64,000 nucleotides of DNA, from assembly GCF_017654505.1 (NCBI RefSeq), contig NC_054543.1, positions 23,598,339 to 23,662,338 on the forward strand, in the 5' to 3' direction. This document shows positions 1 to 12,206 of the stretch, in pieces; positions within the stretch are counted from its first letter, which is position 1, and every line of letters starts with the position of its first letter. A program made the translations under genes and the position numbers. This DNA comes from Polyodon spathula (taxonomy: Eukaryota > Chordata > Actinopteri > Acipenseriformes > Polyodontidae). Below the pieces are notes generated by a model, which was not told the DNA's origin, ran no database searches, and saw only the letters and a program-made list of their open reading frames with translations.

Positions 1-2859
1 TCACAAGGGTAAAGTTCTTCTTTAATTCTGAAATGTTTCTCAACTTTAATAGTTCCATGTAATGAATTTGATAACGTTTTGCAAATGAACATTGTAGTGT
101 TCCTTCTGTTAGTATTGCTATAATATACATTATACATTTCATGTAACGGTCTGGCTGTCACACACTCTATTGTGAACATGATAACTGCTTTGATTTTGTA
201 CCACTGTTCAAACAAGTTTTGTTTTATTATTCAATCCCAGCCTCCTATGTATGTTTCGGGTTGCATTTGACTATAATCTACACAATTATGAGGACCCTCT
301 CTATATGCCTTCACTGGTTTTCATAAACGGTAAGGGCTGCAGATACCGGAATACGTTATTCTAGTCCATAATTTTGGACGAGTCCTTATAGCAACATAAT
401 TATTATGTACATTGCTCCGGAACCTCAGCTCCGGCTCCATGCTCCGGAGTGCTCCAGTGACGCAGCCCCAGCTCTGCTCCTTTTCTTTTGGAACTCAGCT
501 CAAAAAACTAGCAACCTGTGCTCCAGCTCCAGACTCTCCCCACCTCACCCCCGGGCCAAACTACTGAACCTACAACCTGAACTGTGATTTCCCGTTTGAT
601 GACAATCCTTAAAAAAACAACTTTACATTATTGTTTTACTGGTACATAAAGGGAAGTACTAAGCCAAATCACCAATCAGACACAGCAGAGCCGCAGCCTG
701 TGTCGGTTGATTGGCTGCGGGAGGAAGAGGGGTGGGTTTTGGAGTATCGTGGTGGGGGATGCAGTGTTTGAAGATGGTGTCTGATTGCTCTGGATTAAAA
801 AATAAATAATTATATGAAGACAAAAACGACAAAGTAATTGTTAAAACAAAAAACGTTAGCGTCATGAAGACTACGAAAACGAGACGCTGTTCGGAGCTAG
901 ACAAGGAGTTTGAAAATCTGTATGTATTAATACTATGACTGGTATAATCCCGACAAAGCGCTGCACATAATTGTATTATTATTATTTTTTTAAATAGATT
1001 TATATTGGTATTGGTATTTATTAAGCAAAACTTACTACGGTTTTTATATAGTAGAATAAGAGATATGATGTCAAGACATTTCAAATGTAATTTGAAAGCA
1101 AACGAAAACATAGCTATATATTTCCGTTAAATAATATTTTACCTAAAAAAACTAAACAAAAACAAAAATATTAGTTTTATGCAGCAAATCGTAGACGGTC
1201 TACAGTTGTCAAATGACCATACATATTATATGTACTTACATGCATATTATAGCAAGTTGCAGTGTCCGCCTGTGTTCATTACACTAAATTATCTCGTTGT
1301 AGCGTTAATATCAGAAACTTTTCCAGGTTATTTGTGCAATTTTAGAAACTGGAATCCATGCATTCCAGTTTGTAAAATTGACACAATAATTGTAGCTGTG
1401 TAAAGCTGCAACCAGACTTCTGGTTTAGTGCTATTGAAGAAAGCATGCAGGCCCAATGTCGTGTTTTGGTGAAGAAATTGAACAGGACAAATATGTAATT
1501 AAACGTGATATTCAAGTATGGCGTGCATGCTAAGGAAGAAAGGTGTTTTGCTGCAAGTACAAACCATTTTAAATCACAGCGTTGGTATTTAAAAAAAATA
1601 AACCTGCGATTGAAATTGATTTAAACTAACTTGAATTTACACTAGTGGCTAAGAATAAATGCCGCAGAAATTGTTGGTTTGGACTTGATGGATTTTAATA
1701 GTTTAATTACATAACTTTGTTTTGCTTCTATGCCACAAAAATCCCATCCCTGTTCACACACTAAAGTCCTTAATGAAACGTTAAATGGCAGTGCAGTGTG
1801 CATAGTCCCTCTCTTCTGCTTGCATGTACCGAAAGCTACTGGAGTTTCCACAAGTTATATTCTACAGATAGAATAAACAAGTTGTACGAAATTAGATCAC
1901 TATCACTCATGTTGTTTTTAGTTTTTCATCACATCCTTGAAACTTATTTGTAGAAAGTTTGAGCTCAGAGTGGATCACAGCAATGTCAACTAACAACCAT
2001 TACAAGGTGTTTCTAGTTCATCACAGGGACTTGACTGGAGATTGATGTAGCCTTCCCTTTAACCACCCAGCTGCCCATTTATTTTGGCAATTTCCATGTT
2101 AATGTGCTTTTTTTGTGTGTTGCAGATTTCATTCTTAGCCCTCAAATAAGCAGTTTGTATAGTTTTCAAAACAATTTTTTATTACACACGTTTTTATTGT
2201 GATTGTTAAACAAATGCAGTATTTCAATAGAACTTAAATGACAAAATAACAGCAATGTGTTTGCAACTGTAGCATTATAATATAGATCACAACATGGCAT
2301 TTCCCAATGGCACCATTATATAAATATGAATAACATACTTTTTACAATGGCAACGTTGTAATACTTGGGCAGGCATGTCACTTTTTTTAGAAATTATTTT
2401 TTGCGTGATAGATTTCAAAGCAAACGCACTTCAGACGTCTTTATCTAGCACTCATACATAAGAAAACTTGCGTCGCAAATTTTCAATCACGTCATATGCA
2501 GTATCTTCCCTCGTTTCAGGCATGGGTGTACAGCGCTGTTATGTGAATTATCTGAGAAGTTTAGGTACAATAAATAAATAGGTTGTTTTGACCAGTACCA
2601 GACCTGGCAAGGCTTCCTTACAACCAATACAATAAAGAAATTTTGTTTTATTCTCTGTAGATACACAGGTATCCATTTTTCACTCTCACCTGTGTATATA
2701 CAGATGACCCGGTCTGTCAAGCCCATTTCTTAGGGACTGCTGCTATCTGCCAGTAAAAAACAAAACTGCATACACTTTTACAATACAGTTTTCTTATTTT
2801 TTGAAAGAAGCACGCTAAAAAGACATGTTAAACTTTGCTGATGCATGCTTTTCTTACAG
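1..2859. other. Intergenic or intronic AT-rich sequence, no supported gene
   Basis: I see no supported coding region here; the open frames are short and low in complexity. Positions about 411-545 carry a run of degenerate GCTCCGG/GCTCCAG units, which looks like part of an interspersed repeat or a short minisatellite. If the plus-strand gene proposed at 2.86-7.1 kb is real, this stretch may be its upstream intron or 5' flank. Confidence 0.5.
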
Positions 2860-2939
2860 GAGTGACAAATTTGGACTTGCATTCGCTCCTCGTGGTAATC
2901 GTAGGATAAGCAGCTGGGTGCACCCGTGTGAGCTTCTCT
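2860..2939 (+). CDS. Candidate internal exon of an unrecognised plus-strand gene
   Basis: A pyrimidine-rich tract ending TTCTTACAG precedes position 2860. An open frame then runs through residues SDKFGLAFAPRGNRRISSWV to a possible GT donor at 2940; an alternative donor lies at 2895. I do not recognise the peptide. It is included because the splice signals are good and other exon-like blocks follow on the same strand. Without homology evidence this could be chance. Confidence 0.25.
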
Positions 2940-3194
2940 GTAATTAACAAAAGCAAAACAAAAATAAAAACAACAAAATCTGATTCATTCCATCTCGTTA
3001 GCAGCAGTGAACTGAACTAGCCCATCACAACGCTATTGTCAACACTGGGCAGCTCACACAGATGCAGAAGGTGAGGCTAATAATCAAATTACCTCTAGTC
3101 TCACATTTATTTTGGTACACTCTCTTCTGCCTTTAAGAAAAGAGAAAAAAATAATTGAGACAAACTTCTTGCTTCCTTTTTTTTTTCCTCCTAG

Positions 3195-3784
3195 GTACAA
3201 GAGGTTAATTAGACCACCTAACAGCAATGACACACGCGCCAATGCCCTTAAGTACAGCAGGCTAGATGATAGGACAGATCCATGTCGCTGCCTATCCAGG
3301 AGAGCCAATAAAGAAGCTGCCATGCTCTACACCTCGACCCCGCTGCCTGTGCGTAGACTCTGGACTGAAGGATTCAAGAGCACGTCACCCTCCAGCTTGT
3401 GGTGTTCTAGCAGCCAGGGCTCTTGCAGTAACCTGTACATAACTATAGAAACAAAGAACCAGGCACAACAAGGGAGTGATGAGAGCATGCAGCTCGGCAA
3501 GACTGATGAAGGCGGTGCCTGGAGGAGAAGGAGCCCTGCTGTACTTCCAGTGGAGATGGTCTGCATTGTAGATGATGATGATGATGATCATGTGGAATAT
3601 GAACAAGGATATAAAGAAGAAGAAAGCAAAGATGAGAATGATAACACTGTGTGTGATGAAGATGACTGCTTCTCTGTGCAGTCAGGGTTGTCTGATGCAG
3701 CCAACAGCCTCTGCACACAGTGTCTAGAGTTGTACTGGAGAATGAGGAGTGAAATGAAGCCAGTGACCAAGACAATTGACTATG
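3195..3784 (+). CDS. Candidate large exon, unrecognised protein with an acidic tract
   Basis: A polypyrimidine stretch and CCTCCTAG acceptor precede 3195, and a GT donor can be placed at 3785 at the start of a TG/TA microsatellite. About 196 codons stay open between them. The middle contains a poly-aspartate run (VCIVDDDDDDHVEYEQ) followed by glutamate/lysine-rich sequence, then a cysteine-containing segment (SLCTQCLELYWRMRSEMKPV). Codon use looks protein-like rather than repetitive, and I see no known domain. Acidic runs like this are common in intrinsically disordered nuclear proteins, but that is only suggestive. Its end phase (one base over) does not join directly to the candidate exon at 5476, so further exons would be needed. 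Confidence 0.4.
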
Positions 3785-3898
3785 GTGTGTGTGTGTGTAT
3801 GTGTGTGTGTGTATATATATATATTAATATAATATATATATTATTATATAATATATATATTATTATTATTTCATAATTTATTTTATTATATAATTGCT
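3783..3898. repeat. TG/TA microsatellite
   Basis: A TG run grades into TA and TAT-rich repeats. It borders the foldback unit at 3906-4090, with another TA tract on the far side at about 4100-4200. Confidence 0.9.
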
Positions 3899-3905
3899 AG
3901 CGATC

Positions 3906-4090
3906 AATTGCGTCCGTCCGGGCCATGTGTCACAGGTCCGTTATCCACGTCAGGCGAACTGTGCAATCCACTGTAGAATGTGATTGCGTATCGCCGCTGT
4001 GGCGACATGTTTTTTCTACAGAGAGGCGGATTCACGAGAGTCTCTCCGCCTGTGTGTGGATCGTGACACATTACGCGGACAGACGCAATT
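3906..4090. mobile_element. Foldback (MITE-like) palindromic unit
   Basis: Positions 3906-3933 and 4063-4090 are inverted repeats of each other: by eye 24 of 28 bases pair, starting AATTGCGTC and ending TGTGTCAC on the left arm. The palindrome continues inward, where ATCCAC followed by a nearby AGGCG recurs inverted, so nearly the whole 185 bp can fold. TA-rich microsatellite lies on both sides. This is the form of a non-autonomous foldback or MITE element inserted in TA-rich DNA. No superfamily can be assigned, because the exact ends and any target duplication are lost in the TA repeat. Confidence 0.55.
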
Positions 4091-4099
4091 AGCTCTAAG

Positions 4100-4122
4100 A
4101 AATATATATATAAATATATATA

Positions 4123-4183
<61 letters not shown>

Positions 4184-4203
4184 TATATTATATAATATAT
4201 GTA
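4100..4203. repeat. (TA)n microsatellite
   Basis: Nearly pure alternating TA with a few AAT interruptions. Overlapping YIYIYI-type open frames here are translations of the repeat, not genes. Confidence 0.95.
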
Positions 4204-5475
4204 TATCACAATCTCTCTCTTCATATTCAAATCTTCATATTCAAGTTGCTACCCGCCAACATTTTCTGTTGTTCACAATCATTCTCAGTGGTTCACATTG
4301 CAATTTCTGTAAAGATGTTCAAAATTCTACATGGTCTTACACTTGGGTACATGCTGTTCTCTGGGGAACACCGGTTGCTCCTTTGGTTTCAGGAGTAAGC
4401 GCCCCCACCCAATAAATACATGTAAATGCAACGCACGGGGGCTGAGGTGTTTTTAGATGTGGAAGTTCAGGTCTAGTTGCCTACCATAGCCATATAGGCT
4501 AGATGAGGATAGATAATGTTTTTTACTTGGGGCAGCAGTTGGCTCTTGACTAATATATAGTTAAAATGGTTTCCTTTGAGGCTTGTTAAGAATACTGTCT
4601 GAATGAAATTAAACAAAAATGTGATTTTAAGTCATCATTGCTATTTTTAGGTAACTACAATTTATAAAATCTGCTGGTATTTTTGCATATGCATGTTACC
4701 TAATGTTTACAAATCTTTCTATCAATGACCTATGTACTGTGCTTTTGTTTTTGATCTCCATTTTTAAATAGATCCTTCCTCCTTGTCCTGTGATGAGTGG
4801 GTTCTGTTGAAAAGGCACTTGCCACGAAGATTTCCACAGACCAGAGGGAGTCCACCAACACATTCGTGTATGGAGGAGTACTAGGGGTGTGCTGATACTT
4901 GTAATTTCAGAGTAGTTGCCTTTTAAGAAGTATCTGTCAACAGATACGAACTACATCAAAATACACCTATGTATGAATTTGTTGATTTCAAAGTAAAAAA
5001 GCAGCCCTTCCCTCACCTTTACAATTGAGTGCTAATCAATGGCGTATTCCCTCTCATTGGGGCACTGATGTTTATTTCTGCAGACAAGTCCTGTGATGGT
5101 TCTATTAAAGGTGACTCAAATTTTTTTTAAGGCAAAATTTCCATCTTATCCTTCTTAACCATTTACCAGCAGTGATGTAAATCAAGCAGTAACTTGAGAT
5201 TATAGACTAATGTTACTTTCATCTGCAGATGAGAAAGTCACAAATATTTGTTCCGCTTTCAATAAATAAATATAAACAACATACAGGTATATCACCGTTT
5301 CTAAAAAATCTTAAGTAACAGATTTTTTTTATTAAAAAAAGGTTTCACACTTCTTCCAGTTAGTCTTTAACATGGATATTTAAGATGTTTAAATGCTTTT
5401 AAAATGAGTTTAGTTTGATTCAGTAGGATTGCTCTGTGAGGTTGTAACCCAACATCTCGCCATGTACAACTACAG
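4204..5475. other. Non-coding interval, possibly intronic
   Basis: I see no supported feature. A weak exon-like block follows an AAATAG acceptor at 4772 (PSSLSCDEWVLLKRHLPRRF), but its frame stops at about 4881 before any good donor. A CAG at 5083 and GT at 5111 could bracket a 27-nt microexon. Neither is convincing alone. Confidence 0.4.
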
Positions 5476-5589
5476 AAAACTGTGGAACATTTTGAGGAAA
5501 GTAAGGAACAGGATGGAGAAGCAGGGTCAGTTGGAGTTCGATGGAAACCACAAGGAAAGGTGCTGCTGGCCACATGTATTCCTTCAGAG
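5476..5589 (+). CDS. Candidate exon of the unrecognised plus-strand gene
   Basis: A CTACAG acceptor precedes 5476 and a consensus donor (GAG then GTAAGA) follows 5589. The 114-nt block is exactly 38 open codons in one frame and includes GSVGVRWKPQGKVLLATCIP. This is the best exon-like signal outside bzw1. I do not recognise the family. It ends in phase 0, whereas the last exon at 6578 begins with one base of a split codon, so either another exon lies between or one boundary is misplaced. Confidence 0.42.
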
Positions 5590-5828
5590 GTAAGAGGAGT
5601 GGCTTTTGCATTCAAAAAATATTGTGCTAGTTTCTACTATGTGTGGGACAATAATCTGATTATTGCGACATTTATAATTTTTTTTGTGCTTCCCTGGCAC
5701 AAAAAGCCATGCCCTTCAACACACTGAAATCGTTCACTAATACCGTGAGATTAATGACACTCGGAGGGAGGGACAGCAACTATCGGTGGACCTTTACCAC
5801 AGAGGCTTTCTTCTGCTTGCATGTCCTA

Positions 5829-5910
5829 CTGCAGTGGTTCTCAAACTTTTTGGACCATGCCCTGCTTCCTGTGGTCTGTGGTACTTCACGTCCCCCACCT
5901 TGACACACGT
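5829..5910. mobile_element. hAT-like MITE end fragment
   Basis: The sequence from 5833, CAGTGGTTCTCAAACTTTTT, matches from memory a terminal motif of hAT-type non-autonomous elements that is widespread in vertebrates. Only this end is visible; no matching inverted end was found nearby, so this is a truncated relic. Confidence 0.5.
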
Positions 5911-6577
5911 ACATGTACTGGTTAAAGAAGAAAAAAAGAAAATCCAGCATGCCTCTGGCTTCTCTGTATGTCACTGCTGTTGTTTCTTTTCTTTTTCACG
6001 AAACAGCCACGACCCATTGTAATAAGAGCAAACTTAACACTGCAAATAAGTATTCTGATCGTGTCCAGTGCTTAATGATGTGCACACCATCATGTCCAAT
6101 GCTTAATGATGTGCAACAACGTTCATCACCAGATGGCACTTCGTTCAATAATAAGTCGGGGCAACATTTTTTTCCCTGAATCTTCTTGAAATCACTATCT
6201 CGCTTCCGTATCAGGCATCATTCATGCTATCTGCTTTCCAATTATTTTTTCTTCTAATATCAAAATTGGTATTGCCTGAAAGTTTAATTTACAGTACTAA
6301 ACATTTTACCATTCACTAAATAATATGGCTACATAGTCCATGCGACACAAGCGGCACTGCCTTTCCTACGAATTGTGTTCATGTTTTGAGTTGACTACAA
6401 TGTACAGTCATCTCAGTCATTTTAAACCACTAGTTTTTTCTTTTGATCTACAATACATACCACAGTACCACTGCTTCTTCCACACTGCCCAGTATCTACT
6501 ATGACATGTTTTATAGGAATCGCATGCAGAGCTCTGTGGGGCAGAATAAATTTACCTTTTTGCTTTGTTTGTTGCAG

Positions 6578-7100
6578 AAACCTGTTAAGATGTACAAAAA
6601 AGGAAAAGTTTGCCAAAGGTAAGCATGCAAAGAAGAAACGAGGAAGTTGTCCATCCTCCAAGGTGAAATTCAAGAGGGCTAAACAGGAAGAGCACAGCGA
6701 TCTGATTTATGAGATTATTGAAGTGGAGGAGAATCGCAGGAAACCTTTGAGACACACACTGTTCATTCAAGACAGTGATGAAGATAACAAAATGTGCAGG
6801 ACACATAGTTGTGATCTCTCCAAATCCAAACGGCCTGCTTGCTTCACCGGACTTCCCTCTGGTTCTCAATCTGCAAGGGGAGTGACTGAAAGGGACAGAG
6901 GGAGGAGGGGCATGAGCATGAAACAGAAAAGCGCTACAAGGAAGGAGGGTTCAGAAAGTCGGGGCAAAAGCAAGCCCCCTGCTTCCAGCGGCCAGGCCCC
7001 CTCATCGGGTAACTTCTCCTGGCTGCGGACAGGGGACTTCAGGTCCATGCTGGCCAAGCTGGAAGCACCACAGACCACAGTGGTCAAGGAGATCTGGTGA
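6578..7100 (+). CDS. Candidate terminal exon, basic C-terminus of an unrecognised protein
   Basis: A pyrimidine-rich TTTGTTTGTTGCAG acceptor precedes 6578, and a frame stays open for about 173 codons to TGA at 7098-7100. It begins with a lysine-rich block (CTKKEKFAKGKHAKKKRGSC), has an acidic/serine stretch (TLFIQDSDEDNK), a low-complexity basic middle, and ends in a better-composed tail (FSWLRTGDFRSMLAKLEAPQ, then a Trp-terminated end). The basic clusters could be nuclear-localisation signals, and the ordered tail could be a binding motif; both are inference. The gene would be convergent with bzw1. A GTAAGC at 6619 could be an internal donor, so the reading is not certain. Confidence 0.45.
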
Positions 7101-7476
7101 TGTTGTGTGCACCATTGCTAAAACCATAATTATAATTTAAAAAGTACAGTACACTGTAGGTTGGCTCACTATAAGCCAGTGGTGCACAACTCTGGCCTTC
7201 AAGATCCATTGTAGTCTAGGTCTTTATTCCAAGCAGGTCCTGAATTAGTTCATCAAAGCTGCTGAGGGCCACTTTATCACATACAGTTTGTAGGCACAGT
7301 GGCACTCTTCAGACAGCTGATGGTTCTATACAGTGTGTTGTTATTGTTCAGTTCAGTTATGTAATAATAAATATTGTTTGAGCCTGTCAGAAATATGCAG
7401 AGTACCCAATTACCCCAGGACTAAATTTCAAGTCACACATGCCTGGTTTCATAAAGAACCGAGGCTGGAAAATGTA

Positions 7477-7528
<52 letters not shown>

Positions 7529-9020
7529 ATAATCATAATCATCATCATGATAAATGCAGAAAGACAAACGGGACAGGTGTTTTTATAGACGCAGTAGTTC
7601 TGGGACAAATATTTGAATATTCGCTGCTTGAAATGTATTAGTTTGCATTACCATGTTAGTATTCATAAATGACGGCTGAAATAAACAACACGAATTCTAC
7701 TGTACATAACCGTGTTTAACGCTGTTTTCTTGAATAGTTTTTTGACGGGGTAAGGTTTTTATTTGTATTTATTTATTTATTTTACTGAAAGCATGTTTGT
7801 CCCAGCACTAACACTATTGTATTATTATTAGTGGTCCTCTTCAATTGACTATTTATTTAGCGCAGTGTCTGGGAGTGTCTTTTATTTACATTAGTTTAGG
7901 TATCCCATCTCAACTGTAGGAATCCTTTTTTTAGTTTACTTTTATTTTTTACAGGACATGTAGTAAATTGTGTTTTAATTGTTTTAGAGATTAAAGTTAT
8001 TGGTTTTACTATTTCATTTTTTTGCACAACTGAACCAATCTGTAAAATGTTTACATAACTATGTATATTGAACCTTTGTCTCAATGACTTTTGGGGCCAC
8101 TTCCGTTATTTGAAAGACATTGACCCAACTGAACAGATTACATTGAGGATGACTCACTTTGGCATGCAGTACTAATTGATCTTACTGTGTAAACACTTGT
8201 GTTGGTTCAAACTTCTATAATAGTATGCATGCAGGTTAATAGTCACATTTTACTACTACTAATAATATGAATTTAAGATTGTAAAATGACCCCAGAGATT
8301 GGATGTGCCTCCATGATACATCAACAGTGGCTTACCGTTTGCATTCAATTTTTTATTTTTTTTGGTCGTCTGAGAATTTAACAAAAAGTAGAGGGGTTTT
8401 GAGACATTTCTTTCAATACAGCTTACTCTATACATCGCTTTGTTGTCAAAAGAAGAAATGTGCCTCTGGTTAACATGAGCTGGAGGGGGGAGGGACGGGC
8501 GATAGTCAGTTTTTTTGAAATTTAAATTATACGTGTTGGCGTATATTTTGTATGTTTCAAACATATTCTACCATAGCACTTTTCTTACACTGTCTTGTAC
8601 ACTAGGGATTCAGTACATATTTTACTGAAGCACTACAACCGCTATAGGTACCCTCCCAGTGCTTTGGCATAATAACATACCCTGCTTCATATATGACAGT
8701 GATGCCATATACAGTTGTTACGTGTAACGATTTGATAGTGGACTTTAATACATTTGTTTCAGTAATATGCGTTATAAGGAAAACCATAGTATGTGAAAGG
8801 CATCTGATTGAACCTTCGAAGGTTTAAAACAATCTTGGAATTCCTGGCTAGCGAACAAACCTTCTAATACAGCCCTAAAATATGGTATGCTTTTAGTCTG
8901 CTTTGTGAGTGATGGAGGGAAGGGAGAGTCTCATAACAGCAGGAAATGTATTTGGCTGTGTTCATCTTAGCAGGCATCCTCAAAAAGACAGGCAAAAGAT
9001 GACCACGGTCAATGAACAGC
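7101..9020. other. Intergenic interval
   Basis: I see no gene. Positions about 7183-7290 resemble a common fish interspersed repeat (GTGCACAACTCTGGCCTTC and following). An ATT trinucleotide run lies at about 7479-7527. The rest is AT-rich with short open frames only. Confidence 0.5.
7479..7527. repeat. (ATT)n microsatellite
   Basis: About sixteen uninterrupted ATT units. The poly-leucine open frame across it is a translation of the repeat. Confidence 0.95.
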
Positions 9021-9034
9021 TAACCTCACACGCA

Positions 9035-9215
9035 AGAAGTTCCTGCCCATCCAGGGCAGGCTAGAGCTATAGAAACTGAACTACTCCCCTAGTCTGGGGC
9101 AAGCTATAGGCATATAAACTAAACTACTCCCAATCTTGGGAAGGCTAGAGGCATGGCAACTGAACTGCTCCCCCTTAGTGTAGGAAAGGTGCTCCCTCCA
9201 GTCCAGGGCAGGTGT
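9035..9215. repeat. Degenerate minisatellite, period about 60 bp
   Basis: At least three imperfect copies of a unit with a GGGCAGGCTAGAG-type core, then an ACTGAACTACTCCC-type core, are visible in tandem. Copies differ by substitutions and small indels, so the array is old. Confidence 0.6.
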
Positions 9216-9534
9216 TCTAAAACAGGAATGTTATTTGCTTAAATAGTTCACTTCATAACTATCCCTGCTATGCATTACAACTTAGTTTATTCTGGACATT
9301 AATGGGGCCTGTGTAATTGTGGATGGTCATCACTCACCAAATTATCAGTTCCACTTATTATGGAGTTCAGAACACTGCAAGGGTTTGTACAGTATTATTC
9401 TTCTTCATATTCTGCCAGAGCATGTTCAAACTACTGAACTCAAACCAAACCAATACAGTACATGATTATAATAACTACCCCATGACTGTGCAATTGATTG
9501 CTTATTTGGCTGTAGAATGTGACTGCAAAACTGC

Positions 9535-9770
9535 AGATTGCTCCAGTAGTGCAAGAAAAACAATAACTCAATCTAGTAGTACAGGAAAGAGAACTCTACT
9601 GAACACTGCAGGGCACTCTAGTAGTACAGAAATGAGAACTCCACTGAACACTACAGAGCACTGTAATAGTACAGGAAAGAAAACTCACTCATAACTGTGC
9701 TCTAGCAGTACTGTATAGGAAAGGCACTCAACACTACAGAGCTCTAATAGCATAACTCCACTAAACACAG
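9535..9770. repeat. Minisatellite, period about 50 bp
   Basis: Four to five imperfect tandem copies share the cores CTAGTAGTACAGGAAA and ACTGAACACTACAGAGC. An open frame crosses it with a repeating SSSTGKRT / LNTAGH peptide pattern, but the repeat decays in all frames and has no gene-like flanks. I read it as non-coding satellite DNA. Confidence 0.7.
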
Positions 9771-9898
9771 CTGACCAGTCTAAATATAGTTCCATTAACA
9801 AATGTAATTATTTAGTTAAGTTTTTTATTTTTTTGGAAGTAAAAGTGGAGTCATGTGCTTATGTGCTGAAAATGTTGAAATTCAGACAGATCAGTGTT

Positions 9899-10011
9899 TT
9901 TTTTTTTTTTTTTTTTTTTTTTTTGGGGGGAAGCATTGTTGTTGACAGACCTAATTCAGTTATCAGTGCATTTTAAAAGTAATTTTAGGGGGGGGGGGGG
10001 GGGGGGGGGGT
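9899..10011. repeat. Poly(T) and poly(G) homopolymer pair
   Basis: About 26 T at 9899-9924 and about 22 G at 9989-10010. Long G runs are error-prone for sequencing, so the exact lengths should not be trusted. Confidence 0.85.
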
Positions 10012-10524
10012 TGGCATTTAGAATTATTTTTTAGCAAATTTTAAGGGAGCACAATTACAATTGAAATCAGTGTTTTGAAAATTCAGTAACTCCTAATCAA
10101 AGAATTACATGACTGGGTATAACGATATACATTGTCCAATTAGCAAGCCTGGTGTCAAATCAAATCCAGGTAGCTAGAAGAGGTGCTCTTTCTGTATAGC
10201 ATTGTAGGAATATTTGGATCATGAAAACAAACTGGACACTCAAACAAGACCTATATTAATTGTACCACCAAATCATATTGCACTCCCGAGACAAATATCC
10301 GCATTTCTTCATTTTTATCTCAAAGGAATGACTGCATATTGTGTCCTGTTTCTGTGAAAGCATCAGAGGCAGTAAATCAACACCTCCCACCCTCACTACA
10401 TACACACAGTCAATAGCTTACCTTTAAAGCCACTAAACTACTACCTACAATTAAGAGGTTACAAGACAATAATGTCATATTCTACACCACCAAAATAAAT
10501 AATTCAAACTTCAAATTTCATCAA

Positions 10525-12175
10525 CACTTTTTATTCAAACAATCAAGTCCTTTAGCTCAAGTATTCATAATGGTTGTTCTATAAAATAAAATAGCCAGAA
10601 TTTAATGCATTTGGAGGTTTCTTGATTCCAAATAATTTGATTACCCAATCAAATTAATTTTACAAATAATCTTGTCTGCAATATTTTACTGAATGTGGAT
10701 ACAAGGTCATTCAACTCGGGTTAAGCAGACCAAGTAGGACAGATCACATGAGAGATGTGTGCTAATGTAAAAGGGATGTGTCATTACATAAAAGCTTGTT
10801 GCACAGGCTTTCCACCAGAATGTGTTGATTGATAAGTCAATGCCATATGGGGGTCCATTGGAGCGGGAATGACCCAATGAGAGGAGGGGGGGAGGGGGGA
10901 AGACACAGGCACTGCAGTTAAATGGGAGCATCCACAGCACCAGTGAGCAATATCGCTTTTAGAATTTTGCATCACTAAAATAGCTCTCTTTTTTTTTTTT
11001 CCCCTCCTTCACGACTGGAATGAAATTGACCAAATCAGAAATAAGGTTAACATCCTTGGAACACGTCAAACACACATCTCACAACTAGTTAATCATTTTA
11101 TGTAGTCCCAGTAGTCGTGGCTTGCAGGCGGCACACTTAACAGCATCGATACATTTTCTTTATGATTGTGCAAGTTACATAAATATAGGTTTATTAAGCA
11201 AAAATAAACTGGACCATACATACAGTCCATATATCCAGCATTTAAATGAAAAATGTGCACGTGCGCTGGCTTGGTTTGTTTGCTTTTATGATGAATAACA
11301 TTTTGTCCACAATTATTCTGTGACAAGAATGTCTTTACATAAGCATAATGTGAACATATGCATGAAGAGATTCACCAAACAAGTATTAGAGGTCCTATCA
11401 GTCTATACATTGTAAAACAAAGCTAGCAACACATTTGTATTCTATGTGACACATCCAAACATTACTAAGCTCATAGTTTTGAAGACTGACCCATATCTGT
11501 TCACCGGACTGTTTAAAAGGAAAAACCAAATAAGTCTACAATCTTGCCATGGCACAAGAACTTGTTCTGCATATAAATTATTTCTAAGCAAATTAAAGTC
11601 AGAGATGGCTTTAACACTCACCCATAATCTGACCAGTCAGTCTTCAATAGCGTTTACAATAATGTAGAAAAATAGATTTGCAGAACCGCACCGGTAGTAA
11701 TACAAGGCAGTGGTGACTTGCGCATTATAACGCAGATAATATTGCACTTTAAAACACTTGAAGTTAATAAAAAGTATCAATGAAGGCATTTGTAAAGAAA
11801 CACAACTGAGATTGCAGCAAGTTGTGGGTGTACATAATTTTATATATAAGAACACTAATTGTTGAAAAAAATCAGTTTAATTACTACTAACAATAAAACT
11901 TCTGGATATAAATGGATGTTCAATAACTCTGATCTATAGATTTTACAAGTCCAACCTATCTTACAAGAGAGTTGATGAAGGTCAGGGTGGTAACCATTGA
12001 TCAAAACAAGACCCGTTTTGTAATGGGACAGTCCATCTCTAGTATGGGCAATAGGAATGCATGGGTGGGGACATATTTCCAGTCTTTGGATAGTTTCCAA
12101 GTTGCATCTGGCATGGACTGACATTGCAGCTTTACACAAGACTCAAGTCCTTTAAAATCATCTTTATTAAATGGG

Positions 12176-12206
<31 letters not shown>

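Noticed and set aside
3904..4415. Open frames with YIYIYI runs on both strands
   Set aside because: They read through the TA microsatellite and the foldback unit; no splice or homology support.
9317..9694. 125-codon frame with repeating SSSTGK peptides
   Set aside because: It is produced by a decayed minisatellite and the other frames are equally open over parts of it.
9035..9770. Tandem arrays considered as CRISPR-like
   Set aside because: Units are imperfect, there are no conserved direct repeats with unique spacers, and the window is vertebrate.
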